A stretch of 64,000 bases of DNA. Origin: Hysterangium stoloniferum. Its lineage: Eukaryota; Basidiomycota; Agaricomycetes; Hysterangiales; Hysterangiaceae. Under the pieces are notes generated by a model. That model was given only the letters and a program-made list of their open reading frames with translations, had not been told where the DNA came from and did no database searches. The position numbers and the translations under genes are program-made. The stretch lies in assembly GCA_015178975.1 (NCBI GenBank), contig WHVD01000257.1:1-64000 (forward strand), given 5' to 3'. The number at the start of each line of letters is the position of its first letter. The stretch's first letter is position 1. Below, one piece after another: positions 10,962 through 23,294 of the stretch.

Positions 10962-12014
10962 TCACTAACGACAACCATCGAAGATTTTGGGCACGAGCTG
11001 TTAAGATCGCAAGTGTCACTGCCCAACACCATTTTGTGTTCGGATCTGCAAGCCTGGGGGATCACAGCGCGATGACTCTCAACACTTGGAGCGAATGCCA
11101 CTAAGAGCTGAGCGGGTAGAAGTAAACCGGTGAGATAGCTAGGTTTCCAGATGAGGTCCTACTCTCATCTGGATGTAACTATATACTAAGATATATGGTC
11201 TGTGCACTTGGTGTGTGCTGTGAACACACGGAACTAAGGGAACACTAAACTAAATATAGCTAATCACATGTGTGAACCGGACCGGAAACATACATTCACA
11301 ATACGAGGTATGATGTAATACTAATCGTAATCATCATACTCTAACATTTTGTGGACTACTTTTCTCTCTATTTAGACGGCGTAGCAGAAGAAGCCCATGA
11401 TCGACAAACTCAGAATGTCCGACTTTTTCACTGTCCGCCGTCGGACTGTTCGTGCCGAGCCTTGCTTCCCGATCGCCGAATTTACTTTCGACTTGCCAGA
11501 TGAGGTGCACTGTCACCCAGTCACTCTCGAACTTTCTCGTCTCGCTTGCGACATGATCATACTCGACAATGTTCGTTGCTCACTTCTCTGGGTACATCCA
11601 TAGAAACCTGACATAACGTTTTTATATCCGTAGGATATGATTTCCTACAATAAAGAACAATCGGAAGTGGAATTCCCTCATAACATTATAACTGTTCTCA
11701 TGCATCGCGATCGCGACTATTCTGTCCAACAAGCGATGGACAAGGCGGCAGAGATGCATAAGGGATGTAGTACGCGATTTGTTGAGTTATGGAATGAGCT
11801 GCCTTCGTGGGGTCCGACAATCGACCCCATCGCAAGGAAATATGTTCAAGGAATCGTAGATGTAATCATGGGAAACTACTATTGGAGCTTCGAAATTGAT
11901 CGCTACTTCGGATCAGCGGTTGAAGGGAAACAAGCACTCGAGACTGGGATGGTGACTTGTTGGCCAAAGTATAATCCTACCACTGTCCAAGGGTTGAAAG
12001 ATATGGCTACATAG
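10962..12014 (+). pseudogene. sesquiterpene synthase, C-terminal half, split by a solo LTR and frameshifted
   Basis: Exon segment 10962-11036 plus 11352-11570 encodes NHRRFWARAVKIASVTAQ, then VDYFSLYLDGVAEEAHDRQ and FPIAEFTFDLPDEV. A 63-nt intron (11571-11633) follows, and the second exon (11634-12014) completes the metal-binding NSE triad NDMISYNKE exactly across the splice. Then come HNIITVLM, LPSWGP and YYWSFEIDRYFG, all typical of basidiomycete sesquiterpene cyclases. A 310-bp LTR with TTTTG duplications interrupts the first exon in the middle of a codon run. Near 11412 the frame shifts by +1 (after EAHDRQTQN, before SDFFTVRRR). The end (MVTCWPKYNPTT) is unlike the usual C-terminus. The gene is not functional as it stands. 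Confidence 0.85.
11037..11346 (-). mobile_element. solo LTR (310 bp), TTTTG target duplication, inside terpene synthase
   Basis: Plus-strand ends are TGTTCGGATCTG...ACTCTAACA, flanked by TTTTG at 11032-11036 and 11347-11351. Removing the insert and one TTTTG restores a continuous terpene-synthase reading frame (...AQHHF-VDYF...). A second member of the family lies at 60171-60493, also with its own 5-bp duplication. Orientation is tentative because no internal domain exists. Confidence 0.92.
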
Positions 12015-13183
12015 CTTGGGTTCATCTTTGCTTTTACTCAAGAGCGTGTTGGGAACGAATATTAAAGGCAGATTTCAGTTTGACAGCGGTTTTATGTAAA
12101 ATAACAGGACGTCCAGCAATACTATCTTGTTTCGACCCGCTCCTCAGTCTTGGGCTTTAAAATATATTATGAAATGTGGCATATGTCCTTTTATATGTGT
12201 GGAAATAGATGACAACAAACTACATACTATTTTAAGACCTAATTGGGTGGTTCGAGCCTGTTAACTTCTTTAAAATTACCGTAAACCTACACTTGACTGG
12301 CTTGGTTTCATGTTTTATCAGGGGATCTCACAGAAAATCTTTTGCAAGAGAGTAGTATGCAACTGTCACAGCCCACATCCACATGTGCAGAGTCATCTCA
12401 TCACACTCACCATCACTATCAGGAAAGTCCAGCCGAAGTGTCGACGAGCTCGTCTTTACAATGTACTATTTGTGCTGTTCTATTTGATGTTTAGCTCTCA
12501 TCGTTGAACTCTATCACTAGACGGAGTTACACCCGTGTCCCTGTTGTCATCTTCCGAGTCCCCTCTATCCTCCCATTCCCGTCAAAGCCCCCATAATCAC
12601 ACAGCTGTCTGCACTCCCACCCCAATTCACAGGGTGCATTTTACGCTGCTTATTAGTTTCATTCTCTATATTGACCTGCAAACTAGGTCACAATCCTCCT
12701 ACTTCTACACCATCCCCAATCCCGGTGTTCCAGACACAGCCCAATCTATCTCAGTGGTGCTCTACATTCCTTCACAATCCCAACACAATGGTACATATCG
12801 CCACTCCCACTTTGGGCCCACACAATGTGTGTTTGTGCTCGAAAGGCAAGATATTCCACACTCACTATACTCTACCTGTCACTGCTAATCCCCCATTAGA
12901 CTACAAGTTGTCTCCTGAATTGCCCATGTAGCCATTGTCACCCCATCCTCCTCAAGTGTCCACCAAGCTCAGTCTGACCAGTCAGACCGTTGATGACACC
13001 AGTGGAGATAAGTCAACACCATCAAGTCCTACCAAACTAGACTTCGACTTGTCTCTATATCAGGCATGTCACATACGTACTTGAACATAGCTCCATTCTT
13101 CTGATTCCTTGTGACACAGTTACAATAAGAGCTTTTAGCCACACAACATGAAATAGATTCTCAACACATATTTTTGTCCTTTA
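12015..13183. other. no supportable gene
   Basis: Ser/Thr/Pro/His-rich short ORFs (12310-12507, 12535-12888, 12671-12931) overlap in different frames over a C-rich tract. A stretch around 12960-13070 reads as a low-complexity Ser/Thr peptide. I recognise no domain. It may be decayed element sequence. Confidence 0.4.
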
Positions 13184-13681
13184 GTGGATGTCTGAAAACT
13201 ATTAAGTATACCAAATTCTAATATATTCTAAAGGTCATTTAAACATCTGGGATGTGATTCAAACATAATTTGGGTTTTCAAACTTTAAGAATGTTTAAAA
13301 CTTATTGGTATATTATGAAACAAATCATCTTTCAAGAGCTGAATAGATTATGAAAGAGTTTAGTAGTTTGAAACATCAAAATTTTTAAAAAGCATACCCT
13401 TTTAAATGGTCCATTTCATGCATATGTATTACATTGAAATGGGTCTGTCAATCTGAACAGATTTCTACTTGATTCAACATACCCAGAATATATTGGTGGT
13501 TTCATTTAATGAAGAGAGCCATAAGATGAAAAATCTCCAATGATATTTCACATATTTTGCTGTGAAATAACTACAGTTTAGCTTTTAAAAAACAAATTAC
13601 TAATAAAAGTCTTAGCAAGTATTTACATAACTTGGAAAACTATATACAATAGGTTCTATTAATTGACTCTGAATTGTTTAG
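13184..13681. repeat. AT-rich dispersed repeat, copy B, uninterrupted
   Basis: Contiguous counterpart of the two halves at 4249-4547 and 5359-5590, including the junction gggtctgtcaatctg that serves as the empty site for the LTR at 4548. It is more diverged in the middle (13290-13400) than the other copies are from each other. Confidence 0.85.
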
Positions 13682-13689
13682 GATAGAAT

Positions 13690-13909
13690 TGTTAGATCTG
13701 ATATGGACTTAGTTTCTTATTTCTCTTCTCTTTCTGTAAACTCAATATTTAGAATTCTTCAGAACTCTGAATATCTGTAGCCTTCTGGTGTAAATCCCAT
13801 CTTTGAAATTAAGGACTTTCCCAGCATTTGCATAGGGGCACAGCATATAAGCTGAAGCCAATGTCCTGACCCTATCTGGAAGTTCCCCATGCTCAATATC
13901 TGTCACTTC
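13690..13909 (-). mobile_element. degraded Gypsy LTR fragment with CpG loss
   Basis: Aligns with 27785-27980 of the intact LTR: gatctgatatggacttag versus gatctgatatcgacttag, and aactcaatatttagaattc versus acgctcgatattcggaactc. Most differences are at CpG sites, changed to TpG or CpA. The shared core block lies at 13837-13860. The fragment ends abruptly at 13909 where another LTR begins. Confidence 0.8.
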
Positions 13910-14590
13910 ATGTATCAGTCATTGGAATACCTGCTGGACCCCGCTCCTGACTATCTCTGACCCTGTCCCACGTACTAGTCACCAGACTTTGCTTGGAATA
14001 CCCGTCAGCTCTCTAATTGAGCCCCATTCCCATTACGGACAATGACCTGTCACAATTTGGACTCTGCTTCCACTCCATTTCCCATTATGGTTTATGACCT
14101 GTCACAATTTGGACTCCGCTCCATCCCGTTCCATTCCTAACACCAAATCTGGTGTTTACGTATCTTGTTTTATGTTTGCTAGTTCTGTTTTCATTATTAC
14201 TGGATTTGGATGTTATTCATTCCACAGTCTATATAGTCTGGCAGATGTTGTACATACAATCCAGTCAGAAAATCAGCTTAGATTCCCCCCAGCAATCTAG
14301 TTATCTTTTCCACTCTAAACTCCTCTTTGAACTACACCACGCTTGCTAGTTGGAGCCCATGGGCTCCGACGCATCTATCACTCAACCTCTGACTTAGTTA
14401 CCTTGACCTTCACGACCTTATGACTCATGACCTCTCGACCCACGACCTCCACCTGGACTCCCCAGGATTCCCATCTGCCCATCTGAAATAGGACAACACG
14501 ATCTTGCAAGGGTGCAGCCAATAGCTGAAGCCAAGTCCTACTGGACTATCCGCGGGTTCCTGGAACCCTCTATGTACACACATCTTAACA
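13910..14590 (-). mobile_element. LTR relic of the 4548-5358 family
   Basis: The reverse complement matches the solo LTR at 4548-5358 from its start (plus end acacatcttaaca, corresponding to TGTTAAGTTGCG...) to about 100 bp short of its 3' end. Recognisable blocks are tgacctgtcacaatttgga (twice), the core at 14512-14534, and tcatgtatcagtca. It was truncated when joined to the fragment at 13690-13909. Confidence 0.75.
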
Positions 14591-15770
14591 GACCCCCGCA
14601 ACTTGTTTCTTACTAGAAAACCCTCATTGTCTTGTTATCAGAGCCTCTACCCATATCATTACCCCTTGCAGCACCCCCAATACTTGTTTATAGTACATAC
14701 ATACACTCCTGCCTCACTCCATCTCCACTCCACCCACTCCTCCATTTTCATCTTCATGTATACTCTTATTTGCCACCTAGTATTGTTCCTTAGAACCATA
14801 CATTAGTTTCTATCTCTCTCCACCTCATCATCACGTCCCTGTGATCCATCCTATAGTTCACTTCTCTGATTGGCCTTCTGATCACCTGTCTCGATGTAGT
14901 ATAAAGCTCCTTACATGTATACTACAGCTCTTCAGTTTGAATCTCAACTTACATAGATTAGCCTCTCTTAGTTTTTTCACCTTTTCCCTCACCACTACAT
15001 ATATCCCTAAAAAGTGGTCTTCAGCAAGCTGTGACCCTCTACTCCTCAACTCTTAGTAATTTGGCCCTCCAGTCAATGAAGCTAAATGTTGACTCTTGCT
15101 CATATCATACTATCTGCTTTGTTTGAAATACTGGAGCACCCTGACAGTTCATGCAAGGTGCAACACATAAGTTGAAGCCAAGCTCCACTAGGGTTATATG
15201 TAGAGTCAGACCTCCCAACTAGTATGATCTCTATTGTCAACCCCCTGATTAACTTGTTTTTCTTCATTGGCCTTCTGACTTAGAGCATTTCCCCTCTTCC
15301 CAGCTTATATCTTCACAGTCTCAGATTCATGGAATTGATTGGTAATTGACAACATTTTATATGGATAATCTCAGATTTATGCAATTGACAACCCTTTCCT
15401 CTTGATTTTATTGATATTTTTCTCAGATGGTCTTGGAATTTGTTTGAATTTTTAAAATGTTATTTTGATTGATTTGATTTGATTTTGTGAAATTTTATTT
15501 TGATCCATTATATTTCTTTGAATTATTTGCAGATTTTATTGGCATTTCCCTGAAATTTTTGTAGTCAGCTGGTTATGGGATCAAACGGACGCCATTCCCC
15601 CGCTTGTAAATTAGCCATAGTCCATGTAATTTAGGCGGATAGTGGATACGTGGTAAATATTATATAATATTATGTTTATTATCCTATCTCCTCTATATGC
15701 AAGTTGTACGGTAGTGGGAGCTAAAAGGCGCTGAGCTTAACGCTGCGTTGGGCGCTCACCGCCTTTCAAA
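14591..15770. other. repeat debris without a gene
   Basis: One more copy of the LTR core (gcaacacataagttgaagcca, 15158-15180) shows that part is LTR-derived. 15340-15560 is AT-rich with repeated tttgattgatttgattt motifs. Short plus ORFs (14603-14806, 14841-15056) have no recognisable content. Confidence 0.45.
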
Positions 15771-15907
15771 ACGTGTTATTCGTCACCGCTTCCCCCGACG
15801 GAAGCAATTTAAGCAGGGCAGCTGCAGATTTTGCCGAGAAATTTGGCCAGCATGGGAATATTGTTGCCGGAAATTACAACAGGTTGCGTGAGAAAGATCG
15901 TGACCCG

Positions 15908-16024
15908 CATGAACACGTCATGCCGATCGCCCCGCATGAGCACGTCATGCTAATCGCCTGTGTGCATGAACACGTCATGCTGATCGCCTGTGTGCATGAA
16001 CACGTCATACTGATCGCCTGTGTG
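15908..16024 (+). repeat. 30-bp minisatellite, four units
   Basis: One 27-bp unit followed by three 30-bp units with the core catgaacacgtcatgctgatcg. In the plus frame they read as (P/V)HEHVMLIAC repeats inside an ORF spanning 15773-16357. That ORF has no recognisable domain and both strands are open across the repeats, so I do not call it a gene. Confidence 0.85.
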
Positions 16025-17098
16025 TGCACTATTTTTTCTGGTCGCTCGTTACACTGCATATGCCCGATAACAAGTAAAATAGGGGCAGAGAGTTTATACA
16101 TAATTGATGTTTTCCTGACACGTTTATTTATAACTGGAAGGGTCACGGGGTTCTGGAATGCCTTGATATACTTTTGCTTACTTCGGAAATCATTTTCTGT
16201 GAAATTGACCTTTAGCAATTCCACTGAAGAATCACATGCTTATGGTCTGAGTATTTTACTGTCTGTCTTTGGCTTGAGGTCGGACGAAGCCATTCTGATG
16301 AGGATTGTAAAAACTAATTTTTCAAAAACATTGGTGAAAGGAATTTGTTTAGACTAAAAGGGCAGCAGAGAAGGCAAGCAACACACGTGGGACTCGACGG
16401 ACACACTGTCAACAAAATGGTGCGTCCAGTCACGTAATAGCCTTCATGATGTTCGTAACTCTATGGCGAATTTCTCGTGCGCGTGTGAACAAATTTGGAT
16501 TATAGGTCCGCATTTGGAGGGAGCGCACGGTACGCCGCGGCAATGAAGTTCACCCAACTCCATGGGAATTTCTAGGAGTTGCGGTAGTCAGCCAAGCGGG
16601 TGAAAGGACTCGAGCCACTTCATGACGTTAAGGGGACTCGGATGACACTAGTATAAAACTTTCCCTGAAAATAAATATTTTATCGCATCAAATACCTTTT
16701 TATATAGGGGACCTCAAATATGTAATGGACTTCTGCCGTAATTAACTGTCCAATAATGCAACGTGTATAAAGAATAATACCAAAAAGTAATAGACAAGGC
16801 TTGAGTCAAACACACGAGCTAGCGAAAACCCAACTATTTTTTATCGATTGAACAACGAAAACCTTGGACAAAATTGCTAGAATTAGTTTATATGACATTT
16901 CTGGAACGTCGCCTTATATCGTATTCCAACGTCGGGTGGGGATAGGGATATAATGACATCAAAATACTAACCCACCATTGTCGTCCAGTATTTTCCCCAC
17001 ATTCAGTGCATCTATGTTATTTACATTTTTTTTAACATTTATTAAAAGGACGCCACTGTTGAATTTCAACGGGCAGAAAAAACCCTTCATATCAGAAG
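16025..17098. other. no supportable gene
   Basis: Apart from the tail of the 15773-16357 frame, nothing coding or repetitive was recognised up to the TCG target site of the large palindromic element. Confidence 0.5.
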
Positions 17099-17101
17099 TC
17101 G

Positions 17102-17800
17102 CACTGGAGGCACCCCAAGATTTTTGGATTTGCAAAACCTTCAGAAAATCTTGCTATTTGGCCAAATTTGCTAAGCATTCTTTGAACTGGAAAAACTGTT
17201 CGAAAATCTTGGGTTTTAGTAGGTTTTTCTGAGGACAAAAATTGTATCTGAAAACCCTAAAAATGGTGATCAGGAAATTCTAAGGAAACATTGTTGGAAA
17301 TAGCCTATTTTCTGTGGATTTTCTAAATAGGAAAATTCTTAAAAAACCCTGGATTTTGTTAGGGTTTTTCCATCCAACAGAATTCTATGAAAAATGTAAT
17401 AATTTGCCTAGAGAAAGTCAATTGAAAACCACATATTTCTACTCAATTTTTCTGCTCAGGGAATTGGGTGAAAACTGTAATTTTTTGCCAGGAAAATCGT
17501 GTGCCAAGACAATGTTTTGTTAATGTTTTGTCAAGGGGAAAACCATAATAAAATTGACAATTTGATTATATGGGAAATCATTGAATAATTATAGATTTCA
17601 ATAAGATTTTCCTTGACCACAAACACTATGGAAATTCAAAAAATGTGTTGGTGAAATCTTGAAGAAATTAACAATTTCACATGAGTTTCTTAAAGGTTTT
17701 TCAAGATGAGAAACCTTGAACTGATTTGTCCTGATTGAGCATGATTCACAATTGTTTGGAATGGTACAGTGGGATTCACAAATATTTAAGAGGATTGTTT
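17102..17800 (+). repeat. left terminal inverted repeat
   Basis: Mirrors 23295-23994 with scattered substitutions and small indels. Landmarks are aaccttcagaaaatcttgct near the tip, ccctggattttgttagggtt at about 17350, and aatatttaagaggattgttt at the border with the satellite. The ORFs 16978-17232 and 17314-17523 are accidental. Confidence 0.9.
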
Positions 17801-20099
17801 TAGATTCAAATAGATTCAAATAGATTCTTTCAGATTCAGATAGATTCTTTGAGATTCAGATAGATTCTTTTAGATTCACATAGATTCTTTTAGATTCACA
17901 TAGATTCACATAGATTCATTTAGATTCAGATAGATTCAGATAGATTCAGATAGATTCACATAGATTCACATAGATTCACATAGATTCACATAGATTCACA
18001 TAGATTCACATAGATTCACATAGATTCAGATAGATTCTTTTAGATTCAGATAAATTCTGTTAGATTCAGATAGATTCTTTTAGATTCACATAGATTCAGA
18101 TAGATTCTTTTAGATTCTTTTAGATTCACATAGATTGAGATAGATTCTTTTAGATTCAGATTGATTCTTTTAGATTCAGATTGATTCTTTTAGATTCAGA
18201 TTGATTCTTTTAGATTCAGATTGATTCTTTTAGATTCAGATTGATTCTTTTAGATTCAGATTGATTCTTTTAGATTCAGATTGATTCTTTTAGATTCAGA
18301 TTGATTCTTTTAGATTCAGATTGATTCTTTTAGATTCACATAGATTCATTTAGATTCAGATAGATTCTTTTATATTCAGATAGATTCTTTTAAATTCACA
18401 TAGATTCAGATAGATTCTTTTAGATTCAGATAGATTCAGATAGATTCAGATAGATTCAGATAGATTCAAATAGATTCAAATAGATTCACATAGTTTCTCT
18501 TAGATTCACATAGACTCTTTTAGATTCACATAGATTCTTTTAGATTCACATAGATTCTTTTAGATTCACATAAATTCAGATAGATTCTTTTAGATTCAGA
18601 TAGATTCACATAGATTCACATAGATTCTTTTAGATTCACATAGATTCACATAGATTCAGATAGATTCAGATAGATTCAAATAGATTCAAATAGATTCACA
18701 TAGTTTCTCTTAGATTCACATAGACTCTTTTAGATTCACATAGATTCTTTTAGATTCACATAGATTCTTTTAGATTCACATAAATTCAGATAGATTCTTT
18801 TAGATTCAGATAGATTCAGATAGATTCACATAGATTCTTTTAGATTCACATAGATTCAGATAGATTATTTTAGATTCAGGTAGATTCTTGTAGATTCAGA
18901 TAGATTCTTTTAGATTCTTTTAGATTCTTTTAGATTCTTTTAGATTCAGATAGATTCAGATAGATTCAGATAAATTCTTTTAGATTCAGATAGATTCTTT
19001 TAGATTCAGATAGATTCTCTTAGATTCACATAGACTCTTGTAGATTCACATAGATTCTTTTAGATTCACATAGATTCACATAGATTCAGATAGATTATTT
19101 TAGATTCAGGTAGATTCTTGTAGATTCAGATAGATTCTTTTAGATTCAAATAGATTCTTTTAGATTCAGATAGATTCTCTTAAATTCACATAGACTCTTT
19201 TAGATTCACATAGATTCTTTTAGATTCACATAGATTCAGATAGATTCTTTTAGATGCAGATAGATTCTGTTAGATTAAGATAGATTCACATAGATTCAGA
19301 TAGACTCTTTTAGATTCACATAGATTCAAATAGATTCTTTTCGATTCAGATAGATTCTTTTAGATTCTTTTAGATTCACATAGATTCAGATAGATTCTTT
19401 TAGATTCAGATTGATTCTTTTAGATTCACATAGATTCAGGTAGATTCTTTTAGATTCACATAGATTCAGATAGATTCATTTAGATTCAGATAAATTCATT
19501 TAGATTCAGATAAATTCATTTAGATTCAGATAAATTCATTTAGATTCAAATAGATTCAGATAGATTCAAATAGATTCAGATAGATTCAAATAGATTCAGA
19601 TTGATTCAAATAGATTCAAATAGATTCAGATAGATTCTCTTAGATTCACAAAGACTCTTTTAGATTCACATAGATTCTTTTAGATTCACATAGATTCAGA
19701 TAGATTATTTTAGATTCAGGTAGATTCTTGTAGATTCAGATTGATTCTTTTAGATTCACATAGATTCAGATAGATTCTTTTAGATTCAGATAGATTCACA
19801 TAGATTCAGATAGATTCTTTTAGATTCAGATTGATTCTTTTAGATTCACATAGATTCAGGTAGATTCTTTTAGATTCTTTTAGATTCAGATAGATTCAGA
19901 TAGATTCAGATAGATTCTCTTAGATTCACATAGACTCTTTTAGATTCACATAGACTCTTTTAGATTCACATAGACTCTTTTAGATTCACATAGATTCTTT
20001 TAGATTCACATAGATTCAGATAGATTCTTTTAGATTCAGATAGATTCAGATAGATTCTTTTTGATTCAGATAGATTCTTGTAGATTCTTTTAGATTCAC
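17800..20099 (+). repeat. decanucleotide satellite, TAGATTCNNN orientation
   Basis: Roughly 230 head-to-tail 10-bp units, TAGATTC followed by mostly AGA, ACA, TTT or AAA. Higher-order blocks recur: a TTT/AGA alternation with TTGATTC variants at 18150-18330, and a six-unit block with tagattatttt, tagattcagg and tagattcttg at about 18860, 19085 and 19700. Every unit holds TAG, so all plus frames are closed. Confidence 0.95.
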
Positions 20100-20115
20100 C
20101 CTAAACCATAAAGAA
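20100..20115. other. centre of the palindromic element
   Basis: The satellite switches from TAGATTCNNN to its reverse complement here through the only non-decamer sequence between the arms, ccctaaaccataaag. It is the symmetry point of a palindrome nearly 7 kb long. Confidence 0.85.
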
Positions 20116-23100
20116 ATCTAAGAGAATCTATATATCTGAATCTATGTGAATCTAAAAGGATATGTGTGAATCTATCTGAATCTATCTGAATCTATCTGAA
20201 TCTAAAAGGATGTATGTGAATCTAAAAGAATCTATCTGAATCTATGTGAATCTAAAAGAGTCTATGTGAATCTAAGAGAATCTATCCGAATCTATCTGAA
20301 TCTATGTGAATCTAAAAGAATCTAAAAGAATCTACCTGAATCTATGTGAATCTAAAAGAATCAATCTGAATCTAAAAGAATCTATCTGAATCTATGTGAA
20401 TCTATCTGAATTTAAAAGAATCTATCTGAATCTTCAAGAATCTACCTGAATCTAAAATAATCTATCTGAATCTATGTGAATCTAAAAGAATCTATGTGAA
20501 TCTAAAAGAGTCTTTGTGAATCTAAGAGAATCTATCTGAATCTATTTGAATCTATTTGAATCTATCTGAATCTATTTGAATCTAAATGAATTTATCTGAA
20601 TCTAAATGAATCTATCTGAATCTATGTGAATCTAAAAGAATCTACCTGAATCTATGTGAATCTAAAAGAATCAATCTGAATCTAAAAGAATCAATCTGAA
20701 TCTAAAAGAATCAATCTGAATCTAAAAGAATCTATCTGAATCTATGTGAATCTAAAAGAATACAAAAGAATCTATCTGAATCGAAAAGAATCTATCTGAA
20801 TCGAAAAGAATCTATCTGAATCGAAAAGAATCTATCTGAATCGAAAAGAATCTATTTGAATCTATGTGAATCTAAAAGAGTCTATCTGAATCTATCTGAA
20901 TCTATCTGAATCTAACAGAATCTATCTGAATCTAAAAGAATCTATCTGAATCTATGTGAATCTAAAAGAATCTATGTGAATCTAAAAGAGTCTATGTGAA
21001 TTTAAGAGAATCTATCTGAATCTAAAAGAATCTATTTGAATCTAAAAGAATCTATCTGAATCTACAAGAATATACCTGAATCTAAAATAATCTATCTGAA
21101 TCTATGTGAATCTAAAAGAATCTATCTGAATCTATGTGAATCTAAGAGAATCTATCTGAATCTATTTGAATCTATCTGGATCTAAAAGAATCTAAAAGAA
21201 TCTATCTGAATCTATCTGAATCTATCTGAATCTAAAAGAATCTAAAAGAATCTAAAAGAATCTAAAAGAATCTATCTGAATCTACAAGAATCTACCTGAA
21301 TCTAAAATAATCTATCTGAATCTATGTGAATCTAAAAGAATCTATGTGAATCTATGTGAATCTAAAAGAGTCTATGTGAATTTAAGAGAATCTATCTGAA
21401 TCTATTTGAATCTATTTGAATCTATTTGAATCTATCTGAATCTACAAGAATCTACCTGAATCTAAAATAATCTATCTGAATCTATGTGAATCTAAAAGAA
21501 TCTATCTGAATCTATGTGAATCTAAGAGAATCTATCTGAATCTATTTGAATCTATCTGGATCTAAAAGAATCTAAAAGAATCTATCTGAATCTATCTGAA
21601 TCTAAAAGAATCTAAAAGAATCTAAAAGAATCTAAAAGAATCTATCTGAATCTACAAGAATCTACCTGAATCTAAAATAATCTATCTGAATCTATGTGAA
21701 TCTAAAAGAATCTATGTGAATCTATGTGAATCTATCTGAATCTAAAAGAATCTATCTGAATCTATGTGAATCTAAAATAATCTATGTGAATCTAAATGAA
21801 TCTATGTGAATCTAAAAGAATCTATGTGAATCTAAAAGAGTCTATGTGAATCTAAGAGAAACTATCTGAATCTATTTGAATCTATTTGAATCTATTTGAA
21901 TCTATCTGAATCTATCTGAATCTATCTGAATCTAAAAGAATCTATCTGAATCTATGTGAATTTAAAAGAATCTATCTGAATATAAAAGAATCTATCTGAA
22001 TCTAAATGAATCTATGTGAATCTAAAAGAATCTAAAAGAATCTATCTGAATCTATGTGAATCTAAAAGAATCAATCTGAATCTAAAAGAATCAATCTGAA
22101 TCTAAAAGAATCTATCTGAATCTATGTGAATCTAAAAGAATCTAAAAGAATCTAAAAGAATCTACCTCAATCTACGTGAATCTAAAAGAGTCTATCTGAA
22201 TCTTTCTGAATCTATCTGAATCTAAAAGAATATATCTGAATCTAACTGAATCTATCTGAATCTATCTGAATCTATCTGAATCTATCTGAATCTATCTGAA
22301 TCTATCTGAATCTACGTGAATCTAAAAGAATCTATCTGAATCTATCTGAATCTAAAAGAATCTAAAAGAATCTATCTGAATCTATGTGAATCTCAAAGAA
22401 TCTATCTGAATCTAAAAGAATCTATCTGAATCTACATGAATCTACCTGAATCTAAAAGAATCTACCTGAATCTAAAAGAATCTATCTGAATCTATGTGAA
22501 TCTAAAAGAATCTATGTGAATCTAAAAGAGTCTATGTGAATTTAAGAGAATCTATCTGAATCTAAAAGAATCTAAAAGAATCTATGTGAATCTATGTGAA
22601 TCTAAAAGAATCTATCTGAATCAATGTGAATCTAAAAGAATCTACCTGAATCTAAAAGAATGTATGTGAATCTATCTGAATCTATCTGAATCTATCTGAA
22701 TCTATCTGAATCTATCTGAATCTATCTGAATCTATCTGAATCTATCTGAATCTAAAAGAATCTATCTGAATCTAAAAGAATCTATCTGAATCTATCTGAA
22801 TCTAAAAGAATCTATCTGAATCTACAAGAATCTACCTGAATCTAAAATAATCTATCTGAATCTATGTGAATCTAACTGAATCTATCTGAATCTAAAAGAA
22901 TCTTTCTGAATCTAAAAGAATCAATCTGAATCTAAAAGAATCTATCTGAATCTAACAGAATCTATCTGAATCTAAAAGAATCTATCTGAATCTATGTGAA
23001 TCTAAAAGAATCTATCTGAATCTACGTGAATCTAAAAGAATCTATCTGAATCAATGTGAATCTACAAGAATCTACCTGAATCTAAAAGAATCTATCTGAA

Positions 23101-23290
23101 TCTATGTGAATCTAAAAGAATCTATCTGAATCTAAAAGAATCTATCTGAATCTAAAAGAATCTATCTGAATCTATGTGAATGTAAAAGAATCTATCTGAA
23201 TCAATGTGAATCTAAAAGAATCTACCTGAATCTAAAAGAATCTATCTGAATCTATCTGAATCTATCTGAATCTAAAAGAATCTACCTGAA
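20116..23290 (-). repeat. decanucleotide satellite, inverted (NNNGAATCTA) orientation
   Basis: Roughly 320 units reading TCTATCTGAA, TCTATGTGAA or TCTAAAAGAA on the plus strand, i.e. the same decamer inverted. The higher-order block with ctacaagaa, ctacctgaa and ctaaaataa (reverse complement of the left-arm block) recurs at about 20430, 21070, 21280, 21450, 21650 and 22830. This arm is about 0.9 kb longer than the left one, so the arms have expanded independently. Confidence 0.95.
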
Positions 23291-23294
23291 TCTA

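Noticed and set aside
15773-16357. 194-codon plus ORF with HEHVMLIAC repeats
   Set aside because: Openness over the repeats comes from the 30-bp unit; both strands are open and the flanking parts lack motifs. Kept only as a minisatellite.
17800-23290. CRISPR-like or telomere-like repeat array
   Set aside because: Repeats are contiguous 10-mers without unique spacers and the locus is internal with inverted halves. The central ccctaaacc resembles a telomere unit only once.
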